Source of the DNA: Tractidigestivibacter sp050946515
GTDB lineage: Bacteria > Actinomycetota > Coriobacteriia > Coriobacteriales > Atopobiaceae
DNA: 64,000 nucleotides
Assembly: GCF_050946515.1 (NCBI RefSeq)
Contig: NZ_JBMNUX010000002.1
Location: 62,001 to 126,000 of the forward strand
Direction of reading: 5' to 3'
Of this stretch, positions 45,237 to 53,838 are shown one piece after another. The notes beneath the pieces are model-generated. The model had not been told where the DNA came from, ran no database searches, and saw nothing but the letters and a program-made list of their open reading frames with translations. Every line of letters begins with the position of its first letter. The stretch's first letter is position 1. Position numbers and translations under genes: made by a program.

Positions 45237-46529
45237 CTATGCCACCACGCCATCGGCGAGCGTGCGCTTCCCGTCCACGAAGACGTCGGTCGCCTGGCCC
45301 GTGAGCATCCAGCCCATGAAGGCGGAGTTGTTCGACTTGCCGCAGAAGTAGTCGGGAGTCACCGTGAACTCGACGGCGGGGTCGATGAGCGTGAGGTCGG
45401 CAGCCGAGCCCTTCTCAATCTTGACAGGCTTCAGGCGAAGGATCTGGCGCGGGTTTATTGCCATGACCTCCACCATGCGAGACCAGCTCATCTTCCCGGG
45501 GTTCACGAGCTTCGTGAGCATCAGCGGCAGAGACGTCTCGAGGCCGACGGTGCCGAAGAAGGCTATCTCCCACTCGCAGTCCTTCTCGTGCGGGGCGTGC
45601 GGGGCATGGTCGGTGACGACGCAGTCAATCGAGCCGTCGAGGATGCCCTCCACCAGCGCGTCGCGATCAGCGGGCGTGCGCAGCGGGGGGTTCATCTTGA
45701 GGTTGGTGTTGTACTCGTCCGTGATATCGTCCTCGCAGAGGAACAGGTGGTGAGGGGTGACCTCGCAGGTCACGGGCAGGCTCTCCTCCTTCGCGCGGCG
45801 AACGAGGTCGAGGCCCTTGGCAGTGGAGATGTGCGCGATGTGCAGCGGGCAGCCAGTCAGGCGGCAGAGCTCGATGTCGCGGTAGATCTCGAGCTCCTCG
45901 CCAAGCGCCGGCCAGCCGAACATGCCAAGGCGCGTGGAGGCCTTGCCCTCGTTGATAACTCCGTTGGTGGTGAGAGAGTTGATCTCGCAGTGGGCGGAGA
46001 CAACGCGGTCGAACTGGGAGACGTACTCCATGCAGGTGCGCATCATGCCGGCGCTCTGCACGCCATGGCCGTCATCGGAGAAGGCGCAGGCGCCCTCCAT
46101 CACCATGTCGCCAATCTCGGCGAGCTGCTCTCCCTTCTCGCCAGCCGTGAGGGCGCCGATGGGGCGCACGTGGCAAAGGCCCGCCTGGCGCGCATGGTCG
46201 AGCTGGTAGCGGATCTCGGCGCCCGTGTCGGTCACGGGGTCGGTGTTGGGCATCGTCGCGACATCGGTGAAGCCGCCATGCGTGGCCGCGCGTGCGCCCG
46301 TCTCGATGGTCTCCTTGTACTCGAAGCCGGGGTCGCGAAAATGCACGTGCATGTCCACAAGGCCAGGCACCAGGTAGCGCCCCTTGGCGTTGATGACCTC
46401 CGCGCCCGCGGGAGGCTCGAGCTCATTTCCCACGGCGGCAACCTTGCCGTCGTCAATCAGCACGTCGCAGACTCCGTCAAGGCCAACTTGGGGATCGACG
46501 GCGTGAGCGCCCCTAAGCAGAAATGCCAT
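45237..46529 (-). CDS. pyrC: dihydroorotase
   Basis: A zinc amidohydrolase that closes carbamoyl aspartate to dihydroorotate. Metal ligands appear in DMHVHFRDPG, in the TPHHLFL histidines and in VTDHAPH. The product is 430 aa, the long class I form. The ATG at 46529 has GGAGGAG 6 nt upstream and overlaps pyrB by 17 nt. Confidence 0.95.
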   Translation of the reverse strand: MAFLLRGAHAVDPQVGLDGVCDVLIDDGKVAAVGNELEPPAGAEVINAKGRYLVPGLVDMHVHFRDPGFEYKETIETGARAATHGGFTDVATMPNTDPVTDTGAEIRYQLDHARQAGLCHVRPIGALTAGEKGEQLAEIGDMVMEGACAFSDDGHGVQSAGMMRTCMEYVSQFDRVVSAHCEINSLTTNGVINEGKASTRLGMFGWPALGEELEIYRDIELCRLTGCPLHIAHISTAKGLDLVRRAKEESLPVTCEVTPHHLFLCEDDITDEYNTNLKMNPPLRTPADRDALVEGILDGSIDCVVTDHAPHAPHEKDCEWEIAFFGTVGLETSLPLMLTKLVNPGKMSWSRMVEVMAINPRQILRLKPVKIEKGSAADLTLIDPAVEFTVTPDYFCGKSNNSAFMGWMLTGQATDVFVDGKRTLADGVVA

Positions 46530-47451
46530 TGTTCTCTCCTCCCAGAAGCAGGTACATCTCGGCCATGCGGGTGAGGACACCAGCGTTGACCTGGTTCAGA
46601 ATCCGTGAGCGCGCGCAGTCGGCGACGTCCGCGTTGATCTCCATGCCGCGGTTCATGGGACCCGGGTGGCAGATGATCGCGCCCGGCTTCATGCGGTTCA
46701 CGCGCGCCATGTCAAGGCCATAGAGGCGGTTGTACTCGCGGCGGGACGGAATGGCCGCGCCCTCCATGCGCTCGAGCTGCACGCGCAGCATGTAGACGAC
46801 GTCCATGTCCTCGATCACGTCGTCCAGGCTTGCCGTCTGCGGGCAGCCGAACCAGTCGGGGTCGTCCACCTGGAAGGTGGGAGGACCGACGAGCGTGACC
46901 TCGGCGCCCATGGTCTTGAGCGCGGGGGCAAGCGAGCCGCAGACGCGGCTGTGCGCGAGGTCGCCGACGATGGCAACCTTGAGCCCGTCCAGATGACCGA
47001 AGTTCTTGCGGATGGTATAGAGGTCGAGCATTGCCTGGGTGGGATGCTGGTGCTTGCCGTCGCCTGCGTTGATGACCACGGCGTCGGTGTTCTCCGAGAT
47101 CTTCTGCGGCGTTCCTGCCAGACGGGCGCGGCAGACGAACATGTCGACGTTCATCGCGTCGATGGTCTGGATGGTGTCCGCCAAGCTCTCGCCCTTCACG
47201 ACCGACGAGGTGGAGCCTCCCATGGAGAGCGAGTCGGCGGAGAGTCGCTTCTCGGCAAGCTCGAAGGAGCTCTTGGTTCGCGTAGAGGGCTCAAGGAACA
47301 GATTCACGATCGTGCGGCCGCGGAGTGCGGGGACCTTCTTGATTGTGCGCGCGTTGTTGATTCCCTCGAATGCCTGCGCGGTGTCGAGGATCTGCGTGAT
47401 GTCGTCGGCAGTGAGGCTGTAGGTGTCGATGAGGTTCTTGACGGAGAGCAT
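46513..47451 (-). CDS. pyrB: aspartate carbamoyltransferase catalytic subunit
   Basis: Joins carbamoyl phosphate and aspartate. The carbamoyl phosphate site is LEPSTRTKSSFE near residue 55, and HPTQAMLDLYT binds the substrate. The product is 312 aa. There is no pyrI regulatory subunit beside it. The ATG lies directly before the pyrR stop. Its control is therefore mainly through PyrR. Confidence 0.95.
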   Translation of the reverse strand: MLSVKNLIDTYSLTADDITQILDTAQAFEGINNARTIKKVPALRGRTIVNLFLEPSTRTKSSFELAEKRLSADSLSMGGSTSSVVKGESLADTIQTIDAMNVDMFVCRARLAGTPQKISENTDAVVINAGDGKHQHPTQAMLDLYTIRKNFGHLDGLKVAIVGDLAHSRVCGSLAPALKTMGAEVTLVGPPTFQVDDPDWFGCPQTASLDDVIEDMDVVYMLRVQLERMEGAAIPSRREYNRLYGLDMARVNRMKPGAIICHPGPMNRGMEINADVADCARSRILNQVNAGVLTRMAEMYLLLGGENNGISA

Positions 47452-48036
47452 CTATCGAGCGCCCCCTTCCTGGGCCTTTGCGTCCTCGGCGGCCGGGTTG
47501 GTCCAAATTTCCACGGAGTCATGGTCGTCAAGCGGCTTGATGCAGACGCGGACGTCCTCCTCGTGAGAGGAGGGGACGTTCCTGCCCACGTAGTCGGCGC
47601 GAATCGGCAGCTCGCGGTGGCCGCGGTCGACCATCACGGCAAGCTGGACGGTCTTGGGCCGACCGTAGTCCATGAGCGCGTCAAGCGCCGAGCGGACGGT
47701 GCGACCGGTGTAGAGCACGTCGTCTACCAGCACGATGTTGCTGTTGTCAATCTCGAAGGGGATGTTGGTGCCGTGTACCACGGGCGCGATGTGGCGGCTG
47801 ACGTCGTCGCGGTAGAAGCTGATGTCGAGCGAGCCCACCTTGGGGCGCACGCCCTCGATCTGCTCAATGGCATCGGCGAGGCGCTTGGCGAGAACCTCTC
47901 CCCTCCTGATGATGCCGATCACCTGGATGTTGGCAGACCCCTCGTTGTGCTCGATGATCTCGTGCGCAATGCGTGTCGTTGCGCGCTCCATCGCCTGGGC
48001 ATCCATGATCTGGGCCTTGAGCCGTGCTTCTGTCAT
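47452..48036 (-). CDS. pyrR: bifunctional pyr regulator / uracil phosphoribosyltransferase PyrR
   Basis: PyrR binds the pyr mRNA leader when UMP is high and favours termination. The PRPP-binding motif is VLVDDVLYTGRT near residue 95, and the C-terminal arm is typical. The product is 194 aa. It is the first gene of the operon, and a terminator/antiterminator pair lies directly upstream, so the target site is visible. Confidence 0.94.
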   Translation of the reverse strand: MTEARLKAQIMDAQAMERATTRIAHEIIEHNEGSANIQVIGIIRRGEVLAKRLADAIEQIEGVRPKVGSLDISFYRDDVSRHIAPVVHGTNIPFEIDNSNIVLVDDVLYTGRTVRSALDALMDYGRPKTVQLAVMVDRGHRELPIRADYVGRNVPSSHEEDVRVCIKPLDDHDSVEIWTNPAAEDAKAQEGGAR

Positions 48037-48079
48037 GGGTCTCCTCTCGTCTGAGGGGCATCCCCGCGCGCCCGCGCGC

Positions 48080-48180
48080 AAAAAAGGCGCCCCATCCCGC
48101 TCGTAGCGGTACGAGGCACCCAGAAGTCTTGGACGTATGTTGCGGCCGTTGGGCCAAACGCCTTGCGGGTATCTCGTACC
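48080..48180 (-). promoter_or_regulatory. PyrR-type transcription attenuator in the pyr leader
   Basis: On the minus strand a strong terminator spans 48120-48080: an outer stem GGTGCCTCGT with ATGGGGCGCC (wobble pairs included), an inner stem CCGCT/AGCGG, then TTTTTT. Upstream, GGTACGAG (48173-48180) is fully complementary to CTCGTACC in the left arm of that terminator, so it can form the competing antiterminator. Pairing is seen directly. Control by PyrR is inferred from gene context. Confidence 0.8.
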
Positions 48181-48198
48181 TGCTTAAAGGACGGCTTC

Positions 48199-48204
48199 AC
48201 TATA
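48199..48204 (-). promoter_or_regulatory. pyr operon -10 box
   Basis: TATAGT on the minus strand, preceded by TGTG as an extended -10, about 20 nt upstream of the attenuator antiterminator arm. The expected -35 position (CTTCTG) is poor. Confidence 0.5.
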
Positions 48205-48296
48205 CACGCTGCGGCATGAGCCAGAAGCGAGGATTCGGCGAGGGATTTTTCTCACAGCGCGGCCACACCACGGCAGGGGCGGTGCCGGTCGCAGGG

Positions 48297-49412
48297 CTAC
48301 TCGGCCATGTGCTCGTAGGCGTCGCAGACCTCGTCGGTGGGACCGAGCATGCGCTGCTTGCCCTTCTCGATCCAGCACACGCGGTCGCAGATGCGGCGCA
48401 CGAGGTCAATGGAGTGGCTCACGAGAAGGACGGTCACGTTGTTAGACGAAACGAGCTCCTTGATGCGCCGCTCGCACTTCTGCTGGAACAGGAAGTCGCC
48501 GACGGAGAGCGTCTCGTCCACGATCAGGATGTCGGGCTCTGTCACCGTGGCAATGGCGAACGCAATGCGCGCGACCATGCCGGACGAGTAGTTCTTGAGC
48601 GGCATGTCCATGAAGCCCTCGAGCTCGGCGAAGTCGACGATGTCCTGGAAGTGCTCGTCAATGAACTCCTTGCGGTATCCCAGAAGGGCGCCATTCAGGT
48701 AGATGTTCTCCTTGGCCGTGAGCTCCATGTCAAAGCCGGCGCCGAGCTCAATGAGCGGGGCGATAGTGCCCCTGACCTTGCAGGTCCCGGTAGTGGGCTC
48801 GAGAACGCCTGCGATGATCTTGAGCATCGTCGACTTGCCGGAGCCGTTGGTGCCGACGAGCCCGAACGCCTCGCCGTGCTTGACCTGGAACGATATGCCA
48901 TCAAGGGCGCGGAACTCCTTGAAGCTCAGCTCGTGCTTCATGAGCGCGATGAAGTACTCCTTCAAGGAGTTGTACTGCTCGGAAGCGATGTTGAAGATCT
49001 CGACGACGTTGTCTACGTCTATGACGGTCTCTTGGTCAGGCGTCGGAAGCGACGGGCGCATGAAGTCGGACTCTGAGACGACGAGCACGTACTTGTCCGC
49101 AGACATGGAGAACCCATCCGGGTCCTGGGCGTTCACGAACAGGTGATAGTAGCCGGGGCGGTCGGGTGTGAAGGTCCACGACTTAGCCTTGGTGCGCTCC
49201 CCGTGGGCGTGAAGGGTTGACTCCCAGGTGCCGTCCTTCCACATGTCGTTTCTCGCCCACATGTAGTCATACTCAAAGCACTCAGGCGGAAACTGGTCGG
49301 GCACCGCGGGCCCCTCTTCATGAGGGGTGACCGTCACGGACTCGCCCACGCGAATCTGCGACTGGGAGACCTTCATGGTCACAACCCAATTTGACGGCTT
49401 GAATTCGGGCAT
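48297..49412 (-). CDS. polysaccharide ABC exporter ATPase with N-terminal beta-sandwich domain
   Basis: Residues about 1-115 form a beta-rich domain (IRVGESVTVTPHEEG, RPGYYHLFVNAQDPDG) that resembles Ig-like/Y_Y_Y sandwich domains. Residues about 130-371 are a Wzt/TagH-type ATPase with Walker A GTNGSGKST, signature YSSGM and Walker B ILIVDE. Known Wzt proteins carry their glycan-binding sandwich at the C-terminus, so the N-terminal location is odd. It pairs with the permease 12 nt upstream to export a surface polysaccharide or teichoic-acid-like polymer. Confidence 0.82.
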   Translation of the reverse strand: MPEFKPSNWVVTMKVSQSQIRVGESVTVTPHEEGPAVPDQFPPECFEYDYMWARNDMWKDGTWESTLHAHGERTKAKSWTFTPDRPGYYHLFVNAQDPDGFSMSADKYVLVVSESDFMRPSLPTPDQETVIDVDNVVEIFNIASEQYNSLKEYFIALMKHELSFKEFRALDGISFQVKHGEAFGLVGTNGSGKSTMLKIIAGVLEPTTGTCKVRGTIAPLIELGAGFDMELTAKENIYLNGALLGYRKEFIDEHFQDIVDFAELEGFMDMPLKNYSSGMVARIAFAIATVTEPDILIVDETLSVGDFLFQQKCERRIKELVSSNNVTVLLVSHSIDLVRRICDRVCWIEKGKQRMLGPTDEVCDAYEHMAE

Positions 49413-49424
49413 CAGCGCCTCCCG

Positions 49425-50303
49425 CTAGATGTAAAGAATGAACTTGTGCTCGTTGTGATGGAAGACCGCATAGCCAATGGCCAAGCTCACAACGGCAAAC
49501 AACACGGCGGCGACGATAGTGCGCATCGCGGGGCACTGCTGGTAGAGCAGGATGTCGCGAATAAACGTGACATAGATGTACATCGGATTGAAGTTCTCGA
49601 ACGAGACCATCCAGTCGCTCAGCATGTTCGTCGAGTAGAAGAGCGGCGTGGCGTAGGTCCAAGCGGTCAAGACGACGCTCCACAGATGGATGACGTCGCG
49701 GAAGAAGACCGTGGCCGCAGAAAGCAGGAGCGACAGGCCGACGCTGAACAGCGCGAGAAGCGCGACCGCAACGGGAAGCAGCAGAATCCACCAGCTCAGC
49801 GGAGTCTGGAAGTAGATCATGACGATGGCGACAGCGATGAGCGAGAAGCCATAGTTGACTAGTGCCGAGAGCACCTTTTGCACCGGGAAGACGATGCGGT
49901 TCACCTTGACCTTCTTGAGCAGGCTCGACGCGTCGATGATTGAGCGGAGTCCCTGAGAGGTCGAGTCAGACATCAGAGAGAAGGCCGTGTTGCCCAAGAT
50001 GAGGTAGAGCGAGTAGTTCGAGATCGTCGGGTCCTTGGCTCCCAAGAACGTAGAGAAGACGACTGTCATGACGATCATCATGAGCAGTGGGTTAAGGACG
50101 CTCCACGCAACGCCGAGGACGCTTCTGCGATATTTGAGCTTGAAGTCTTTTGAGACGAGCTCCTTGAGGACATAGAAGTCACGCTGCTTGGGCGGATACC
50201 AGGCATCGCGCGCTGAGATGCTCTTCTTCTGCGACTCGTCAGCACTCGCGCTCGTCGGAGTGGTCTCTGCGACACTTGGAGAATGCTTGTCTGAAGCCAC
50301 CAT
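49425..50303 (-). CDS. polysaccharide/polyol phosphate ABC exporter permease
   Basis: An ABC-2 type permease of 292 aa with a long polar N-terminus (about 55 residues), the amphipathic helix FKLKYRRSVLGVAWSVLNP, and six hydrophobic segments (LLMMIVMTVVFSTFLG and others). The family is Wzm/TagG. It is the first gene of the two-gene exporter. No glycosyltransferases lie in the window, so the polymer is unknown. Confidence 0.9.
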   Translation of the reverse strand: MVASDKHSPSVAETTPTSASADESQKKSISARDAWYPPKQRDFYVLKELVSKDFKLKYRRSVLGVAWSVLNPLLMMIVMTVVFSTFLGAKDPTISNYSLYLILGNTAFSLMSDSTSQGLRSIIDASSLLKKVKVNRIVFPVQKVLSALVNYGFSLIAVAIVMIYFQTPLSWWILLLPVAVALLALFSVGLSLLLSAATVFFRDVIHLWSVVLTAWTYATPLFYSTNMLSDWMVSFENFNPMYIYVTFIRDILLYQQCPAMRTIVAAVLFAVVSLAIGYAVFHHNEHKFILYI

Positions 50304-50457
50304 TCCTCCTGTCGCGGGCGCGTGCGCAGCCTGGACAACGCTGCTCGAAGCCCGCTAGATTTTGGCAATAATCTCTGAAATCCTATCACAGGGAGCGCGC
50401 AACCATACAAATGGCAGAGGCAAGAGGCGAGCAAGCGCCCGTGCGCCAACGCCGGCG

Positions 50458-50680
50458 TGCCAAGTTGCGCGACCTCTGATGCCGCACAACGCGTCGCTGC
50501 CAGGTACCGCGACTTCTGATGCCCGCACAACGCGTCGCTGCCAGGTACCGCGACTTCTGATGCTCGCCGCTTGCCACATTGCGCGACTTCTGATGCCATT
50601 CTGCCAGGTTGTGCGACTTTTGATGCCCGGTCTGCCAACTTCAGCGACTTTTGCGGCATCAGAAGTCGCTGAAGTTGGCA
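50458..50680. repeat. composite intergenic repeat array (locus III), 6 arms capped by an 18-bp perfect hairpin
   Basis: Arms start at about 50458, 50498, 50539, 50572, 50602 and 50633. The first intervals are 40 and 41 bp and include CCGCACAACG (B-like) between arms; the last three are 30-33 bp without it. The last arm folds with one inverted copy: TGCCAACTTCAGCGACTT (50633-50650), a 12-nt loop, and its exact complement (50663-50680). The arm sequence differs from locus I and both strands changed together. The stretch 50,304-50,457 holds the exporter's upstream region and 50,681-51,005 shows no credible gene, only one B-like GTCCCACACAACAG near 50,810. Confidence 0.9.
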
Positions 50681-51005
50681 ACGGACAAATGTGCGGGAAT
50701 GCAAAGAACTTGATCTCCGCACATTGAGGAGTGCCCATGCCTCGGTTCTCAAGCAGACTGCAGAGAAGCATGCAGAAGAACGACGCATCGCTCGTAGCGC
50801 TCAAATGGGTCCCACACAACAGTGTGCCCGGCCTCGCCAGCCTCGCATGTCCTCGCTGGGCCTCAGACGACGTGTGGAGATGTCGATTGTCTCGCAATAT
50901 GATTAAGAGGCTTCCCGCACAGGCGACTCATAGGCGGCGCATAACAGCGTCTCAAAAAAGGGACATGGACATGCTCAAATTCAAGTGGGAAGCCCAACAG
51001 ATATG

Positions 51006-51033
51006 AAAAAAGGCGAACCGCCTTGGCTCGCCT
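51006..51033 (-). terminator. tRNA-Asn terminator
   Basis: On the minus strand AGGCGA (51028-51033) pairs with TCGCCT (51011-51016), followed by TTTTTT overlapping 51006-51011. It lies 11 nt past the encoded CCA of the tRNA. Confidence 0.8.
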
Positions 51034-51044
51034 CAGTAGGATTC

Positions 51045-51119
51045 TGGCTCCCCGGGCAGGGTTCGAACCTGCGACACGCTGATTAACAGTCAGCTGCGCT
51101 ACCACTGCGCCACCGGGGA
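51045..51119 (-). tRNA. tRNA-Asn (anticodon GTT)
   Basis: The cloverleaf is complete: acceptor TCCCCGG/CCGGGGA, D arm GCGCAGTGGTAGCGC, anticodon stem GCTGA/TCAGC with loop CTGTTAA (anticodon GTT), and T arm GCAGGTTCGAACCTGC. The 3' CCA is encoded (51045-51047). A near-consensus promoter and a T-tailed terminator flank it, so it is a single-gene transcript between two repeat loci. Confidence 0.97.
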
Positions 51120-51139
51120 ATGTGTTCGCGCAAGAAAGT

Positions 51140-51167
51140 ATTATACAGTCCCCGACCCATCGTGCAA
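51140..51167 (-). promoter_or_regulatory. tRNA-Asn promoter
   Basis: On the minus strand TTGCAC (51162-51167) and TATAAT (51140-51145) are separated by 16 nt, with a TG just before the -10. The -10 lies about 20 nt before the mature tRNA 5' end. Confidence 0.85.
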
Positions 51168-51380
51168 GGGTAATCCTAAATTTTTTTCTGACGAACTATG
51201 AGCTCTCGCATTATTGGTGGAACGGTACTCCACACGAAAGCTCCCTTTCGAGTTTTAGGACTCCAGTACTCAGGGCAATGGGATTTAGCCTGCAGAGAAA
51301 TCTCATATAGAAGGCCGGCCGAGAAGGGCGCCCCCACTATCCGTAAGCACCGGCTCGTTGCATTCCCGCACGTTAGCGCG

Positions 51381-51492
51381 CTGCCAAGTTGCGCGACTTT
51401 TGCAGCATCAGAGGTCGCGCAACCTGGCAGTCCAGGAATCAGAAGTCGCATAAGTTGGCGGGGCGAGCATCAGAGGTCGCGCAACCTGGCAG
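51381..51492. repeat. composite intergenic repeat (locus IV): hairpin plus two inverted arms
   Basis: CTGCCAAGTTGCGCGACTT (51381-51399) pairs with AGGTCGCGCAACCTGGCAG (51412-51430) over a 12-nt loop with wobble/mismatch at two places. Two more arms in the right-arm orientation follow, ending at about 51461 and 51492, 31 bp apart. This is the same layout as loci I and III but reversed: hairpin first, then arms. The preceding stretch 51,168-51,380 shows no credible gene. Confidence 0.88.
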
Positions 51493-51505
51493 GCCGAAGA
51501 GCCCG

Positions 51506-51888
51506 ATCGTTGTGTGGGACCGGCGCAGAAATGACCTTGCCCGTCGTGCGGGAGCCGAGGGCGTACCCGCAGGTCGCGGATCGCATCGTGCGGGGATTCG
51601 CAGACCGCGCCGAGAAGCCGTCCCATCGTGTGGGACCGCTCTGACCGATTTCTCTCAGTCGTGCGGGGCTTCGGTGCGAACGCGCAGGTAAGGAGGACCG
51701 TAGTGCGGATCTGCCACGCTTGGGCATCGCGTGACCCCCACACGATGGGGCAGGAGGCTCGGACTTCCCGCAGCAACCCGCACGACAGGGCTCAAAGCTT
51801 GAAGAAGCCGCAGCTAGACGCGCTGGGCGAGAAGGCTACCCCGCACAACGGAGGGGGCCATTTCTTCGCCGGTCCCACACAACGGGAA
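51506..51888. repeat. B-motif array, about 40-bp period, orientation flips midway
   Basis: Ten degenerate copies of a short palindrome-like motif. Six read CGTGYGGG (near 51506, 51545, 51585, 51627, 51659, 51702), then four read CCCRCACRA (near 51738, 51776, 51840, 51873). Most intervals are 32-43 bp. The best copies, CCCATCGTGTGGG and CCCACACGATGGG, are exact mirror forms and match the B palindrome found between arms in locus I. No A arms are present here. It fills the gap up to crcB. Confidence 0.75.
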
Positions 51889-51916
51889 ACTGCCTTCCGT
51901 GGCCAGCAGAGCAGGG

Positions 51917-52282
51917 CTAGGCTAGCTGGCGAGAGAGAAGCTCTCCCAGAGCCACTCCCACAAAGCAGGAGATAATGCTCGAGACGACATAGATCGCCGC
52001 TAGACCGTATGCGCCGTCCTCGATAAACCCCGTGCTCTCGAGCGAAAAAGTCGAGAACGTGGTGAATCCGCCACAAACGCCCGTCTTAAGAAGCAGCGTC
52101 GCCTGATTCGAAAGGAAGCCCTTGGTAGAGAGCCCCGAGATAAGCCCGATTGCAAAGGCGCCAATCACGTTTGCGAGAAAGGTCGCAAATGGGAAGCTCG
52201 TCCCAAAGGGCACGAGCGTGAGCGCGTAGCGAAGCATCGCGCCGATGGCGCCGCCAATACCGACAAGCGCGAAGTTGCCCAT
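51917..52282 (-). CDS. crcB: fluoride efflux channel CrcB/Fluc
   Basis: A 121-aa dual-topology fluoride channel with four hydrophobic helices. The conserved motif GGFTTFSTF (residues about 71-79) lines the pore, and the N-terminal GIGGAIGAMLRY is typical. The ATG at 52282 has GGGGAGG 10 nt upstream. Only one copy is seen here, so it would act as a homodimer unless a partner lies elsewhere. No fluoride riboswitch is visible upstream. Confidence 0.93.
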   Translation of the reverse strand: MGNFALVGIGGAIGAMLRYALTLVPFGTSFPFATFLANVIGAFAIGLISGLSTKGFLSNQATLLLKTGVCGGFTTFSTFSLESTGFIEDGAYGLAAIYVVSSIISCFVGVALGELLSRQLA

Positions 52283-52317
52283 AAGCCGTCAGCCTCCCCT
52301 TTCGAGAGAACGCCGCT

Positions 52318-52355
52318 CAAAAAGAGCCCCGAGCGACCAACGGAAGCTCGGGGCT
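52318..52355 (-). terminator. terminator of the nusA-rpoD operon
   Basis: AGCCCCGAGC (52325-52334) pairs perfectly with GCTCGGGGCT (52346-52355) over an 11-nt loop; on the minus strand it is followed by CTTTTTG. It lies 60 nt past the rpoD stop and separates it from crcB. Confidence 0.9.
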
Positions 52356-52415
52356 TGCCTTGCAAAAATAGTTAAACGAGAAAACCAAGAAGTGCGAGAA
52401 GAAGCTAGGTCTCCC

Positions 52416-53798
<1,383 letters not shown>

Positions 53799-53838
53799 GT
53801 TTTTCCCTTCGACGCAATATTCTGAAGAAGTTTACCCG

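Noticed and set aside
50731..51006. A 91-codon plus-strand open frame between locus III and tRNA-Asn
   Set aside because: No ribosome site of quality, no recognisable domain, atypical codon use, and it includes a B-like repeat motif.
51045..51119. A prophage or ICE inserted at tRNA-Asn
   Set aside because: No integrase, relaxase or phage gene and no duplicated tRNA 3' end are visible on either side; only repeats surround it.
51198..51691. Short plus-strand frames spanning locus IV and the B array
   Set aside because: They run through non-coding repeats and share no similarity with each other or with known families.
52283..52415. Fluoride riboswitch upstream of crcB
   Set aside because: The segment holds the rpoD terminator; no crcB-motif consensus such as the paired pseudoknot elements could be found on the minus strand.
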